A stretch of DNA of 64,000 nucleotides, from the NCBI GenBank assembly GCA_021234155.1, contig JAJEKV010000013.1, forward strand, positions 5,646,775-5,710,774, written 5' to 3'. A program made the translations under genes and the position numbers. Source of the stretch: Isoetes taiwanensis (taxonomy: Eukaryota; Streptophyta; Lycopodiopsida; Isoetales; Isoetaceae). Positions 1 through 15,792 of the stretch are shown here, in pieces. Numbering within the stretch: the first letter of the stretch is position 1; each line of letters opens with the position of its first letter. Below the pieces are notes generated by a model. The model was not told the DNA's origin. It searched no databases and worked only from the letters and a program-made list of their open reading frames with translations.

Positions 1-2900
<2,900 letters not shown>

Positions 2901-3233
2901 TTTTGCAAGTTTCTTACCAAGATTCACAGTTCTTAATAGATTTATGCAATGCCCCTGTTTGATCAACTGGAAACATTCCTGAATTTTAAATTCAAACTTG
3001 AACCAAGCTTCAAGGCTCGTTTGGTTGTCAGATCTCTATGTGTTGGTAATGTTCTTTGTCCTGCTCAACTTCTATCAATGAAGTTCCATTTTCTGATTCT
3101 CTGTTCTCTTCAGCTTTTACATGCTTCGTTGCGGTACTGTACAATTTTTTGGAGACCTGCAAGGATTCTTTGGAGGTTTTGCTTAGTATGTTCCTTCAAC
3201 TTAATGCTCATAATCTTATTTGTTGTTTGCAGG

Positions 3234-3660
3234 ATATAGGCACAATGGGGGAAACACGTGGACAGAGTCTGCTATACAATACACACAACTCATCATTTCG
3301 CATTTCCAGTTGCTGCAGTTGGTTCTTCCTACCTGTTTGCAGTCCTCCTCTTGCTTGCAGTCTATGACAGGCTTTTTGTGCCATTTGCATGTGCATGCAT
3401 CACAATTTTGTAGAGAATTGGACATGGACTTCTCCTATCATGCTTCTACATGGTAATGGCAGCATTTATAGAATGAATGAATGAATGAATAGGATTTTGT
3501 AGAGAAAAAGGATCAGAATGGCCAGAAGCCATCATGTGCTAAATAATTCCATAGCAATTTTTCCAATGAATGCATGTTCTGGATTGGTTTGCAATATTCC
3601 TGCTTTGGACTTGCAGATCTCTTCATATTTGCAGGGCTGCTAGATTTCTAGTATGGCGAA
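3234..3660 (+). other. Possible terminal exon or transcript 3' end
   Basis: A T-rich tract ends in a good-looking splice acceptor (TTGTTGTTTGCAG, to about 3,233), followed by less T-rich sequence and a short (GAAT)n run at about 3,468-3,490. It could be the last exon of a plus-strand non-coding transcript. No protein family is recognised, and the call rests only on composition and the acceptor. Confidence 0.2.
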
Positions 3661-5480
3661 TCTCCTGAGAGCCTACGCAACATGCCCACTTCTGTGATGT
3701 TTGTGTCTAATTCTCTAGGCTATTTTTAAGCAGAGCCATTATTTCCATTGTCAATGGAATAACCAAGCATGATTCTAATCCGGGATGGTTGCCTAGGTTT
3801 AAAATAACCAAAGAAAATTAAGCAACTTCTACTGGCTCCTTGCAGTCATTGGTCTATACTTTTATTGCGAAGTGGTAAAGGAGGAGATTATACAATTGAT
3901 TATTCTGCCTCCAAGCATCACAAGAAAACTCTCCAAGCTTCTATGTAGATACCACCTCCAGCTCTTATTAATGTAAGTTCAAAAATCATTTTCTTTTTGT
4001 TTTTTAAGGTCTGCCAAGTAGTCGGAGCTATTAAATCATATGGAAGGGGGCCATTAAATGAAGGCATTACATTCTTTGTCTCTTTTATGCCCGGAAGTGT
4101 TTCTTTTGGCTGAAAACCTTTATGTTAGGAAGTTGGTTATATGTTCTAAGAGGATATCCTTAACGACGTTTTCAATGGATGTCTACTAAAAACTCTATAT
4201 CTAAGGGACAACTTACAACTTACAACTTACAACTTGCCTAATAGAACTTGAAAGAAATTCAAGATAATAACTTGAAGCACGCTCTGACAATATGCATGCA
4301 TATGTGCAGATGAATATACAAGATCCCTTTGAACGTGGATTATAGAGATGGCCAAGTTCAACTAATATGACTTTAGCATTGGCAACCAAAAAACTTGTGA
4401 AGCTTGTAACATTTGTAGCTTGGATGTAAATGTAAGGTAGAGGGTAGGCTACATGAATAAATATTGGACGTAAAAATAAGTTTAAGGGTAGGGTAAATTG
4501 TGCTTAGACTCGGTGTAAAAGTATGGAATCGGGTATTCTGCTTCGACAACACAAGACTGTATACATAGGGGTTTCTATGGAGGGCGAGCCATATACATAG
4601 GGGTTTCTTCCGACCTGATGCACGCACATGCCATATGCCCCTAACATAGAGATGAACCCCCTGGGGCATGAAGCTGCTCGTGGCTGCTCCCTTGGCCACT
4701 GCTTTTCCGCCGGAGGTAGCATCATCAGTTGCCTTGTCAGTCAGCCCAGGTGTTACACTCCTTCGGCATCGGCGACCGCCACAGCCTCCTACCCCAAAGC
4801 ACGACTCATTTTGGTCCATGTACAATTCATAAACAAAAGAAAAGAAAACAAAACTTCTACTTTCCCCTCTTCCAATAAATGAGACTCAATGATTATGACA
4901 CCTATTCCAAATGGCAATTTTAGGAGGATTTTTAGCATCCTTTTGAAGCTCCAAGTCTACTATATTGGACATGTCACCTTTTCCAGCGTGTGCATGAAAG
5001 CCTGGGGTACAGTTCTCTCAATTTGGCACCAAGGTGCTCCCCATATCGTCTTCGAGGCAACAAAGGCAATCTTTTATCAAGGTCATAATTTGAAGGTAGT
5101 ACAGACAGGAAGTGGGGTTCATTGCTACCACATTCTGGGATACTTATATTTGACAATGGGTGATGGCAGGGTGGAAGGCTTTATATGCAATGCAAAATAA
5201 TTGTCACAGGGTGGAGCTTTAAGACTGGTCCCACCAGTCACACTTGTTCAGGGTCTTAGTAAAACTAGTTATTCTATATGGAGTAGAAGTATGGGGACTG
5301 GTTATATCCCTGGGCCATCTGGGATGATTTGCAGGTGTAGTGTTATTTGCTGCTTTGGCTGTCTAATGATGATGAAATTCCCCTTTGTTTAACACTTTAA
5401 TTACACCAAGAGTTTGAGCAGAGGTATTTGATACTTGACTTCCAGAGTGTACTGATGTTCCTTTTAGAACAAAATTCTGC
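3661..5480. other. AT-rich stretch, nothing identified
   Basis: No recognisable gene. The only local structure noted is a short run of a nine-base ACAACTTAC-like repeat at about 4,208-4,240. Open frames here are short and show no family resemblance. Confidence 0.5.
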
Positions 5481-5495
5481 CTCTGCTCCCTTTTT

Positions 5496-5846
5496 TTACT
5501 GAATTCTTCTCTTGCTGCCATTAATTTTAGCCCATCTTGGTCCTTGAGATTGAGCTATCCTTGAATCCTCCAGAGTCAATCCATGGTCCTGATCATAGGT
5601 GCAGATATTTCTATTTACATTCCCATTGATCTCTTTATTGGATATGTTTAGATAACCTTCTCCAATTGATATACCATTCACTGTCTTATCATTCACATTA
5701 TATTGGCAAATCTTTGAGGAGAAGTGTCTGGAATTGCAATCTTGACAGATAGTAGGTAAACCAACCCATTTCAGCTGAAGACTAATTTGCTTGCCAAAGA
5801 AATCAAGAAAGGGAATGGAAGTAGGCACAAATTTCGAGATGTCCAA
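5496..5846 (-). pseudogene. DUF4283 / CCHC-like LINE ORF1 (gag-like) fragment
   Basis: A minus-strand open frame of 116 residues. Its N-terminal part (DISKFVPTSIPF) leads into KWVGLPTICQDCNSRHF and a further Cys, the layout found after the DUF4283 domain in plant LINE ORF1 and related gag-like proteins: a basic strand, a 'Y/W..LP..C..C' turn and a CCHC-like knuckle. Here the spacing is C-x2-C-x3-H-x5-C, slightly off the canonical knuckle. There is no RT nearby and no poly(A) end, so this is probably an isolated remnant. The family is recognised by pattern only. Confidence 0.45.
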
Positions 5847-5988
5847 CTGAATAAAACATTTTGGAGGTATTCCGTAGAAATGTAGGTCCCAATAGAGTTA
5901 AAGATGGCCGAAATAAATAAGGTTGTGGAGTACAATAAATAACATATTTATCTATTTAAAAGGAAAAGAAAAGAAGGTGGGATCATTT

Positions 5989-6366
<378 letters not shown>

Positions 6367-6540
6367 AATCCTTGAAATAAATCTTGATATTGCATCATAA
6401 TGTATCATAACTCATTTAACTCATTTGTAGTTGCATTGCGAGAAAGAGATATAAATATCTATCGTAGGGATGAGATTGGTAAAAGCAACCAAACAATAAA
6501 TTTTAATGTTAGGTTGCCTTACAATTTTAGAATTATTTCT

Positions 6541-6592
6541 ACAAGAAATTTATCGCGGCGGCCAAGGCCGCCGCGAACATTTCTCTTTGTCA
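6541..6592. repeat. Short palindrome with CACTA-like flanks
   Basis: A perfect palindrome with 11-bp arms (TCGCGGCGGCC, two bases, GGCCGCCGCGA) lies at 6,553-6,576. It is flanked by CTACAAGAAAT on the left and ATTTCTCTTTGT on the right, which are themselves roughly complementary. The left flank resembles the common plant CACTA end CACTACAAGAAA, so this may be a minimal or eroded transposon derivative. Confidence 0.4.
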
Positions 6593-6599
6593 AATTTGT

Positions 6600-8060
6600 G
6601 CGAGTTCAAAATAATGTGAACGTCAAGCTTGGTCTCAATTCAAGTCTTCTAAAACTTGAACTCAGTATCAACTATAAATATGAAGGATTTTCCAAAAAAT
6701 TTAGAAGCTTGGTGGCAAAGGGAACTAGTGTCTGGCTTTACCCAGTGCATTGACCATCAGTGTGAAGGCTCACAATCAAAAGAGCCTCAATCCTTTATTA
6801 CATATGCACAGAAGCACCTATAAATAGGCCATTTGACTGGATAGGTCAACAGTGTTGAAGGTCATAAATGAGTAAAAAATGTAAGGTTATTAATGTTAAG
6901 ATACTATGTAAGGATTAACAAAAAAAAAATAAAAATCATAGGGAACAAAGCAAACGCATGTGGAGTGTAAACATCCAGGTGGATTTGAAAGTTCACGGTA
7001 AGTGCAAAAATAACATTGGCCAAAAAATGTCCAAACCAAGATATACGTGCTCTTTTATAGTTGGCATGGATAAGTGAGCATGAATAATTGAAGTGGCAAG
7101 GGATTCGAAGATGCACCCCACACGTGAGAAATAAAAATATTAATATTCCATGGCCTCTTAAAAAAAGAAAATAGTAACACATCAATTGAAGACCAATGTG
7201 CAAGAAACTTGCTGGCCTGTTTTTGTTGGCTCTCTTAGTCATGCTTCAATTTGTTAGATATTAATTTTTGTTTGACATTCTATTTTTCAATGGTAGTTCT
7301 TTTTTCTAAGATTTGTATTTGTTGCAATGCTCGGCATGCTTTATATTTTCAGGGAGAGACAAATAAGAACATGACTTTAACATTTAAGTGGACAAAGGTA
7401 ACATTTCATTACAATACAAAAAAGAACCCATTGAATCTCAACAGGTCGGGAGGACAAACCTGTACCTTGTACCTGTCACTGCGGAGTTGGCTCTTCCAGT
7501 TCTGGTGGAGCCTGTTTCTTGAGCCAGGATTTTGTAAATTCTTCTTTGCATGGAGCATCAGATTTGTCCTGGATTTTTCCTTCTCCTTTTCGCAGGTTTG
7601 TCACCCACTTTCTTTCGCAAGTTTATCAATATTAGTCCCGCATATACATCCTGTAATTCGATGCGGTCGATTCGAAATCCAGGTAAGGTATTCCAAAAAT
7701 ATGCATCTACTATCATTGTAGATCCTTTTGTTACCTTTCCAAGAGATCTTCCTATAAATAGAAAGCCTTGAAGAGGCATCTCAGAATACCGCTCTATAGT
7801 AGCGATTAAATGATGGTGCAGTTGATGCTTCACAAGATTCCACGCATTCCTTCACAACATTCAAAACATAGCAAGATGTGAACCAAGGAAAAAGACGTGC
7901 ATTTCTGCCTACCGCATATACTTTGCATCCAGACAAAGTTCAAATGTTGCTACTTGCTCTTAGAGGAAACCAAGAAGCAAATGGAAAGTACTAAATAAAC
8001 CTTATCTCAATGTTGTAGTTAGTTTGGTGGGAAGAAGAATTTTCTATCAATATACTTCCC
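6600..8060. other. AT-rich stretch, nothing identified
   Basis: I see no recognisable coding sequence, RNA gene or clear repeat boundary. A minus-strand frame at 7,558-7,833 is open but matches no family I know. Confidence 0.4.
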
Positions 8061-8149
8061 ATGTCAGAAGCTCATTTCAATCCATTGTGCTCCAATTGCA
8101 AACCTGCATGTCCTCTACAGGTTGAAAAGGTTGAAAAGCTCTGCTCTCT

Positions 8150-9245
8150 AGCTTCTCATTATGCCATGTTTTTAAGCCATGCTAAGCATTTGGAAAATGT
8201 ATACCTAGCGCCATTTTGTACACCCTCTAATGATCTTTCTGATATATGTTCTTGCACAGAGAATAGAGCTTTATTCTAGGAATTATGGCCATATTTCTAC
8301 TCTTCTACTTGACTGTAAAACTGTGGCAGCAAAGACAATCCCTGATCATATTTCTACTCTTCTACTTGACTGTAAAATTGTGGCAGCAAAGGCAATCCCT
8401 GATTTGGCAATGTTTTTGACACATTTATGCTAGGAATTCGAAGAATGGATGCCTAGCATCAATTGTAGACCTTCCAGCGACCTTTCTGACAGATGTTCTT
8501 GCGCAGAAAACAAAGCTTTGTTTTGGAAGTTATGGCCATGTTTCTAGATGACTATAAAATTCTGGCTGCAAACATATTACTTGATGGGACTTACTTTTGG
8601 GACTTGACGGATGATAATATGAACATGTAAACTAGAATATGTTTCAACTTATATCCACTTATGATTTGCACGGCACTAAATGCCAGATGGCCTACCTTAA
8701 TAGCAGCTCCATAGATGCTTCGCTTTTAAAGTTTCTCATTATGCTTCTAAATGCCATGTTTTGGCCCATTTATGCTAAGCATTTGGAAAATATTCACCTA
8801 GCATCATTTCTGGACCTTCCAATGATCTTTCCGATACCTGTTCTTGCACAGAGAATAGAACTTTCTTTTAGGAGGTATGGCAATATTTCTACCCGTGCGG
8901 CAACAAAGAAGATGTCCGATTTGGCACTGTTTTGGCCCATTTATGCTAGGAATTTGGGAAATGGACGCCTAGCATCAATTATAGAACTTCCAATGATCTT
9001 TCCAATGGACGTTCTTGCACAAAAAACAGAGGTTAGTTCTAAGAGTTATGGCAATATTTCTACTCGCCTGTAAAACTGTGGCAGCAAGGACATTCCCTGA
9101 TTTAGCAATGTTTTTGCACATTTGTGCTAGGAATTAAGAGAATGGACGCCTAGCATCAATTGTAGATCTTCCAGCGACCTTTTCAACGGATGTTCTTGCC
9201 CAGGAAACAAAGCTTTGTTTTAGGAGTTATGGCCATGTTTCTAGA
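8150..9245 (+). repeat. Decayed tandem repeat, about five units
   Basis: A unit containing ATGTTTTTG..CATTT.TGCTA, then GCCTAGCATCAAT, CTTCCA..GA.CTTTC and GTTCTTGC.CAG recurs at about 8,161, 8,405, 8,751, 8,925 and 9,105. Spacing is irregular (about 175-345 bp) and the copies are diverged. The open frames inside follow the repeat and are not convincing genes. Confidence 0.7.
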
Positions 9246-9899
9246 TGACTATAAAATTGTGGCAGCAAGCATATTACTTGATGGGGTGTAAACCAAGTGC
9301 TGGATGGTCTACGAAAAAATTGGAACTTATCACTTTTAGTGCAGTAAAGCAAGAACTCCAAGACAAAAGCTTCAATTCAAGCTCAAGTCTTCCGCAGAGT
9401 CAATATATGCACATAGATAATTGGTCAATAACTAATTCATCCAACTCAAGTCCAGGTCAAATAGATGAAAATGGCTTACCTTTTACAGTCACATGAACCT
9501 TGGCTGCATCCAGATTTCATCCATTCACCCAGATTTCATCCATTCACGCTAATTCAGCATTAAGGACAATTGCCCATTAACGGCAAGCAAACCCACAAGC
9601 TTCTCCTGGGCCATGAAATTTTTTCTGAATTTGTGCTCACTTATGGTTCCAAATTAGATAGACACGGCATGCACTAAGAACCTTATGGTAATCCACACGA
9701 GGATAATTTTAGAATTTTTCTCACCATGAGATGTAAAGAAACATTAGCAGCAAATCATCTAGCCACTAGCAGAATAAGAATGCCAATAAATCATCACCAT
9801 CAGAGCTTCAATCTAGGAGATACGTTCTGTGCTAATTTATCAAGAATATGATAGCAAACTAGTGTAATATCTGGCATTCTCATCATCCAAATTTAGATG

Positions 9900-10450
9900 G
9901 TCTGGAGGTTCTTCACTAGTATCTTTCACCTGATACGTGCAACAAGACATACATACATGGCCATTCTAACATGAGGGAAGGATATATAGGCCTTAAATTA
10001 GCGGGACTGTCTAAAACTAGTTCAGGAAGTAATTTGAGTTCATACCAATGTTCCTGTTCAGATGTAGCAGATGACAAAGAACACCTGCAAAAGACTGCCG
10101 GATTTGCCATCGCCATAGCCAAGAGAGCTTCCCATGGAAAAACATGCACGCCAAGGCCGATCATGGCAAATCGAAGGCAGAGTATGAGCATTGCCATGAG
10201 AAAACCTGAGCGCCAAGGCATAACTGGGCCGGTCTGCCACCAACACCGAGCTCTGTAAATCGAGCCTTAGTTGCTGAATTCGGCCTTGCCTCCAGATTCG
10301 GACCAAGCCATGCTACCTGCTGTTCCCAAAGATAGGCTTGTTCTAGCCTGGAGCCAAAGATCCAAAACCCCAATGTCAATCCGACCTCTGGAGTAATCGA
10401 TTCGTGTAATTCAAAACCTTGCTCTCCAAAGTCCGGCACCTATCTTTAGA
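9900..10450 (-). other. Possible 5' exon of an unknown minus-strand gene
   Basis: This segment is richer in G+C than its surroundings. Read on the minus strand it contains a hydrophobic stretch (SGFLMAMLILCLRFAMIGLG) and a possible splice donor after CTTTTGCAG near 10,084. It looks like a leader or first exon, but no family is recognised and no downstream exon was found. The flanking stretches 9,246-9,900 and 10,450-10,990 show nothing identifiable. Confidence 0.2.
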
Positions 10451-10989
10451 GGGCAAATCGAAGAGCCGGATTGCTTGCAGAGCAAGAGAAAGGGGCGTCA
10501 CTTTCCATTCCTTTTCTTTTTTCATTTATTCTATTTTTAAAGATACGTGTCGCCCCCAATTTTTTTGCTGGGGAAAAAATATTAGCATCAAACAGAAATG
10601 GCATCTGCATTATATATGTTAAGAAAAATCACGGACACCATATGGCAAGAGAAAAGTGTGAATAGGTCATTGCATGAAGGACTCCTTTGCAATAAAGGTA
10701 CAAGGACAAGTTTGAATAATAAACACACGCATTTGAAAGGTATCCTATGCTTGAGGCCATGACTCATCTTCGAACAAGAGACAAAATTCGGGGGTACACA
10801 ATACATGCAAAGTTCAACAATGCAATGTATGAATAGCATGCTGCTCAAAACTTGTGCAAAATAGCCTTCCAAAATTTGGTGGTTTTGAGCCCAAAGATGG
10901 GGTCTAGCCACCAATAAACTGACTAATGGAAACATGGCATAAGGTAAAAACATGTATTTTAGTCTTGTGAGGTGAGAAGTATGCATCTT

Positions 10990-12450
10990 GACGACATCTC
11001 ATTCTTTCATGCCATAGTTCATTCTGGGAAAGGACTCGCAAGAGACACAAAACCGGCCGATGGCGACAACTTCTCATCGGGATAAAAAACCCCGCCCTCT
11101 CGGGTTTTCGAGGAAAACCCTAATGAGAAATGGTCGCCAATAGCCTTGAATGTGTTGCCTGGAGAACGGGAGGAGATGGGTTGATGGAGAACGCAAATCG
11201 AGCAGGACCCCAGAAGACGGCGAAAACCTCAAATGTGTCGCATGGGGAAGTGAAGGAAATGGGCTCATGGCGAGCAGAAATAGAACAGGACCCCTAAAGA
11301 CGGCGGAATCCTGCAAGCCACACAAAAGAACCCCGAAAAAACACCCGTGAATGGTTAGAGAAACGCAACATGCACGGCACGGAGGAAACACACTGCACCA
11401 AAAAATTCCAAAATATGAGCGACGAAACAGATGAAAAAGAACATAACAGAAAAGAAATAGCGTCACCCATAAGGTGGAAAAGCATCACCCAACGGGTGGA
11501 AAACCATTATGTGGAAATATGCCTCACCCTCGAGGTGGAAATAAACAGCATCACCCGCAGGTGGAAAATAATGTGGCATGATGCCGATGAAAAGAAAACA
11601 TGATAATAGCAACACCCAAAGGTGGAGAACAACAAAGAGTGCATGAACAAAAAAATATAGATGAAAAAGACGCATACCCCCACATAACAGGGCGGGAAGG
11701 GAGGGAAGCAACGGCAATAGAAAGAAGAGCTGCTGTGAGAAGACGCCGATAACCGAGCCGAAAGAGGAAAGGGCCTTATATAGGAGCTCGTCCCTTCCCA
11801 GAATGGCGATCCGATGGCTCGGATCGATGCTATTCTGGGAAGGGACTCGCAAGAGACACAAAACCGAACTTCCTTAACTATAAGCCCAGTCGCCACGAAA
11901 CCTCCAAGGGTATGAGTTGGGTCGCGAAGCACGTAGCGAGAATGAGAAGAAGAGGAGCGCCACCGATCGCGGAGCACGCCAGCAGCTAAAGATGTGGAAC
12001 CCCTCGCCGCAAAAACCGCCGAGGCCCGCCCGCCCAGCACGAAGCGAAAGTGTGTATCATATGGAGATGGATCCAGCCGATAGCGAAAGGCAATTCCTCC
12101 ACCACACACCCGCAATCTGGATAGGATAAGGGACGAAAAAGGAAGGAGACGAACGTAAAAAGGGTCACGGACGGGAGGATCGAGGAGATGATAAGAACCG
12201 GGTGGAAATTAGGGCTACGGAGGATAGACGAAAACTGAAGCGGAGAAGCCGGGCGGAGAAAGGGAACCGTGGTCTAAAGAATCCAGCCTCAAGCGAGGAA
12301 AGCTTCGCTGACGGGAGAACCAAAGAACGCGAGCGAGCCGGGGGAGAAAGCGAAACCGAGGGAGAAGAGCCGAAGTGCTCGCCATAGACGGCGATCACCG
12401 CTGACCTAAAAAGGAAGTACGGTAGAGAACAAAAACAATGGAAAGAAAAG
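10990..12450 (-). repeat. Copy of the palindrome repeat family, right-arm orientation
   Basis: This block matches the right arm of the large palindrome in the same orientation. Examples are GAAAACCCTAATGAGAAATG (about 11,113 and 17,954), the GGCTCGGATCGATGCTATTC region (about 11,815 and 18,260), and the segment with GAGAAGAAGAGGAGCGCC (about 11,945 and 19,610). Differences are mainly small indels in G/C-rich runs. It holds short hairpin motifs at 11,460-11,585. No gene is recognised. Confidence 0.75.
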
Positions 12451-14400
12451 CACGCCACCGGCGAGATCTAAGAAAAAGGTCGCCCCACAACAACAAAAAA
12501 CAGCCCCTCCATGATGACGAAGTCGAAGAAGACGCCCAAAGATGCCAACGAGAAGGACAACAACGAGAAGAAAAGAAAACCATGTTAATGCAGACAACGT
12601 ATAAATGCAGCCGGCAGCTATACAATGCTCCAAGGAGGAATAAGACGAAGAAGAAAACTCAACCTAGGGAAGTATGTAAGCTGCATACACCGGGCATAGG
12701 ACGGACAAAAATTGCTCATAGACAATAACAGAAAAAATGAAACCCCCAGGAATGTCCTCCTGGATGCATAAAACAGGGAAACAACACGAGAAGAAAAACA
12801 AGCGAGGAAATGCAGATAGTGAATAAAATGAGGCCCACGTGCATGCAATCCCACTAGCGATCAAAAACACGGAATAATGATAAATAACCAATGCAATAAG
12901 ATGAAGAGGAAAAAACTACGCATCGTAATGTGTAAAATGCATAGATGTAAAAACAGACAAAGTGTAACTTGGCATATAGTCATCAATAAACCGTAAAGCG
13001 ACATAGGTGGCAGCATCAAAAAACACGATATAAGTAATAAAAAGAAACGAAACCATGGTAATGCAGTGTATAACACATGATAACAACGGCAACCCCAAGG
13101 AAAGTACAACGTAGGCCAAAAGATGAAATCAAAACACGGGCCAGAACATAAACCCATGCTCAATGTCACAGAAGTAAGATACGAAATATGGATGCAATAA
13201 TGACCAAAACAAACCAATGTCGCCTCAACTTCCACAGAAAAAATATAGAAAATCCGCTAGACTTGGGCAAAAAAGACAATATATAAAAAGATGTGGTCTA
13301 GAAACAAATTTGATATATAATCCATGATTACGGACCTAGAGAAATATGTAACAAAAACATGTGAACAATATCAGGCCCTTATCTGCGAATAACGAAAGTC
13401 CAAAAAGATAGTGAGCTGTAAGGGGAAGGAGAAAGAGAAGGAGGTGCTATATCAAGGAAAATTTACGTGGAAAGCAAAGGCAATATTGACCGAAGTTATG
13501 GTTAAGGGTAGGATATAATTCGAACGAAACAATATGCTAACGTTAACAGAAGGGTTGGAAGATCGCTAAAGACAACTCAACCTTAAAAACGATCGCTCCA
13601 TGAAGGACGAAACGCCTAGCAAAATAGGGTACATGAAGGAACATCGCCAAAATATAAAATGCCAATAAGAAACTAGATACCCGGTGTGAATAAATGCATA
13701 GATAAGAGACCCAACAATATCCTAAATGCAATTTTCACAAAGGAAAAACAATTCCAATGTAACCTTTAATGCCATTTGCAAGATGCATAAGATACCGACT
13801 AAAAAATGTGCCCTAGACCAGAGAATAAAAACAAAGTATACCAATGTTGGAAGTCCAGCAGTCGAATGGCAAGAGGCAAGCACTAGACAAGGGGACAGAA
13901 GGGAAAACAAGCAACTCGAGACGAAGAAAAAGGTCGCCCCCCACAACAACAAAACAGGCCCTCCATGATGACGAGTCGAAGAAGACGCCCCAGCATGCCA
14001 ACGAGAAGGACAACAACGAGAAGAAAAGAAAACCATGTTAATGCAGACAACGTATAAATGTAGCCGGCAGCTATACAACGCTCCAAGGAGGAAAAAGACG
14101 AAGAAGAAATTGCAACCTAGGGAAGTGAGTAAGCTGCATACACCGGGCATAGGACGGACAGAAACTTCTCAGAGACAATAACAGAAAAAATGAAAACCCC
14201 CGGGAATGTCCTGGATGCATAAAACAGGGAAACAACACGAGAAGAAAAACAAGCAAGGAAATGCAGATAGTGAATGAAATGAGGCCCACGTGCATGCAAT
14301 CCCACTAGCGATCAAAAAGACGGAATAACGAGAAAGAATGATAAATAACCAAGGCAATAAGATGAAGAATAGACAAACAGACAAACAGACAAAGTGTAAC
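12450..14400 (-). repeat. Direct duplication of a ~450-bp A-rich segment
   Basis: The segment at about 12,468-12,893 recurs at about 13,923-14,365, including AAGGTCGCCCC, GCCGGCAGCTATACAA and CCCACGTGCATGCAATCCC. Between them is unassigned A-rich DNA. Read on the minus strand the block is pyrimidine-rich, like the T-rich blocks elsewhere, so it is an inverted member of the same composition class. No coding sequence is recognised. Confidence 0.75.
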
Positions 14401-14429
14401 TTGGCATATAGTCATCACGGTTGTCTAGG

Positions 14430-15640
<1,211 letters not shown>

Positions 15641-15792
15641 GAGACGTTGCTTTATTAGACATGGTTGACTTTTCATGTTCTTTTAGCCCCTAGTTTTTAT
15701 CATTCTTTCCCGTTTCCTCCGTTTTTTGCTCAATATGCAGGGTCCACATGTTGAGGTTCGTACTCACGGTTGCTGGCGGTCCTCGTCCTCTC

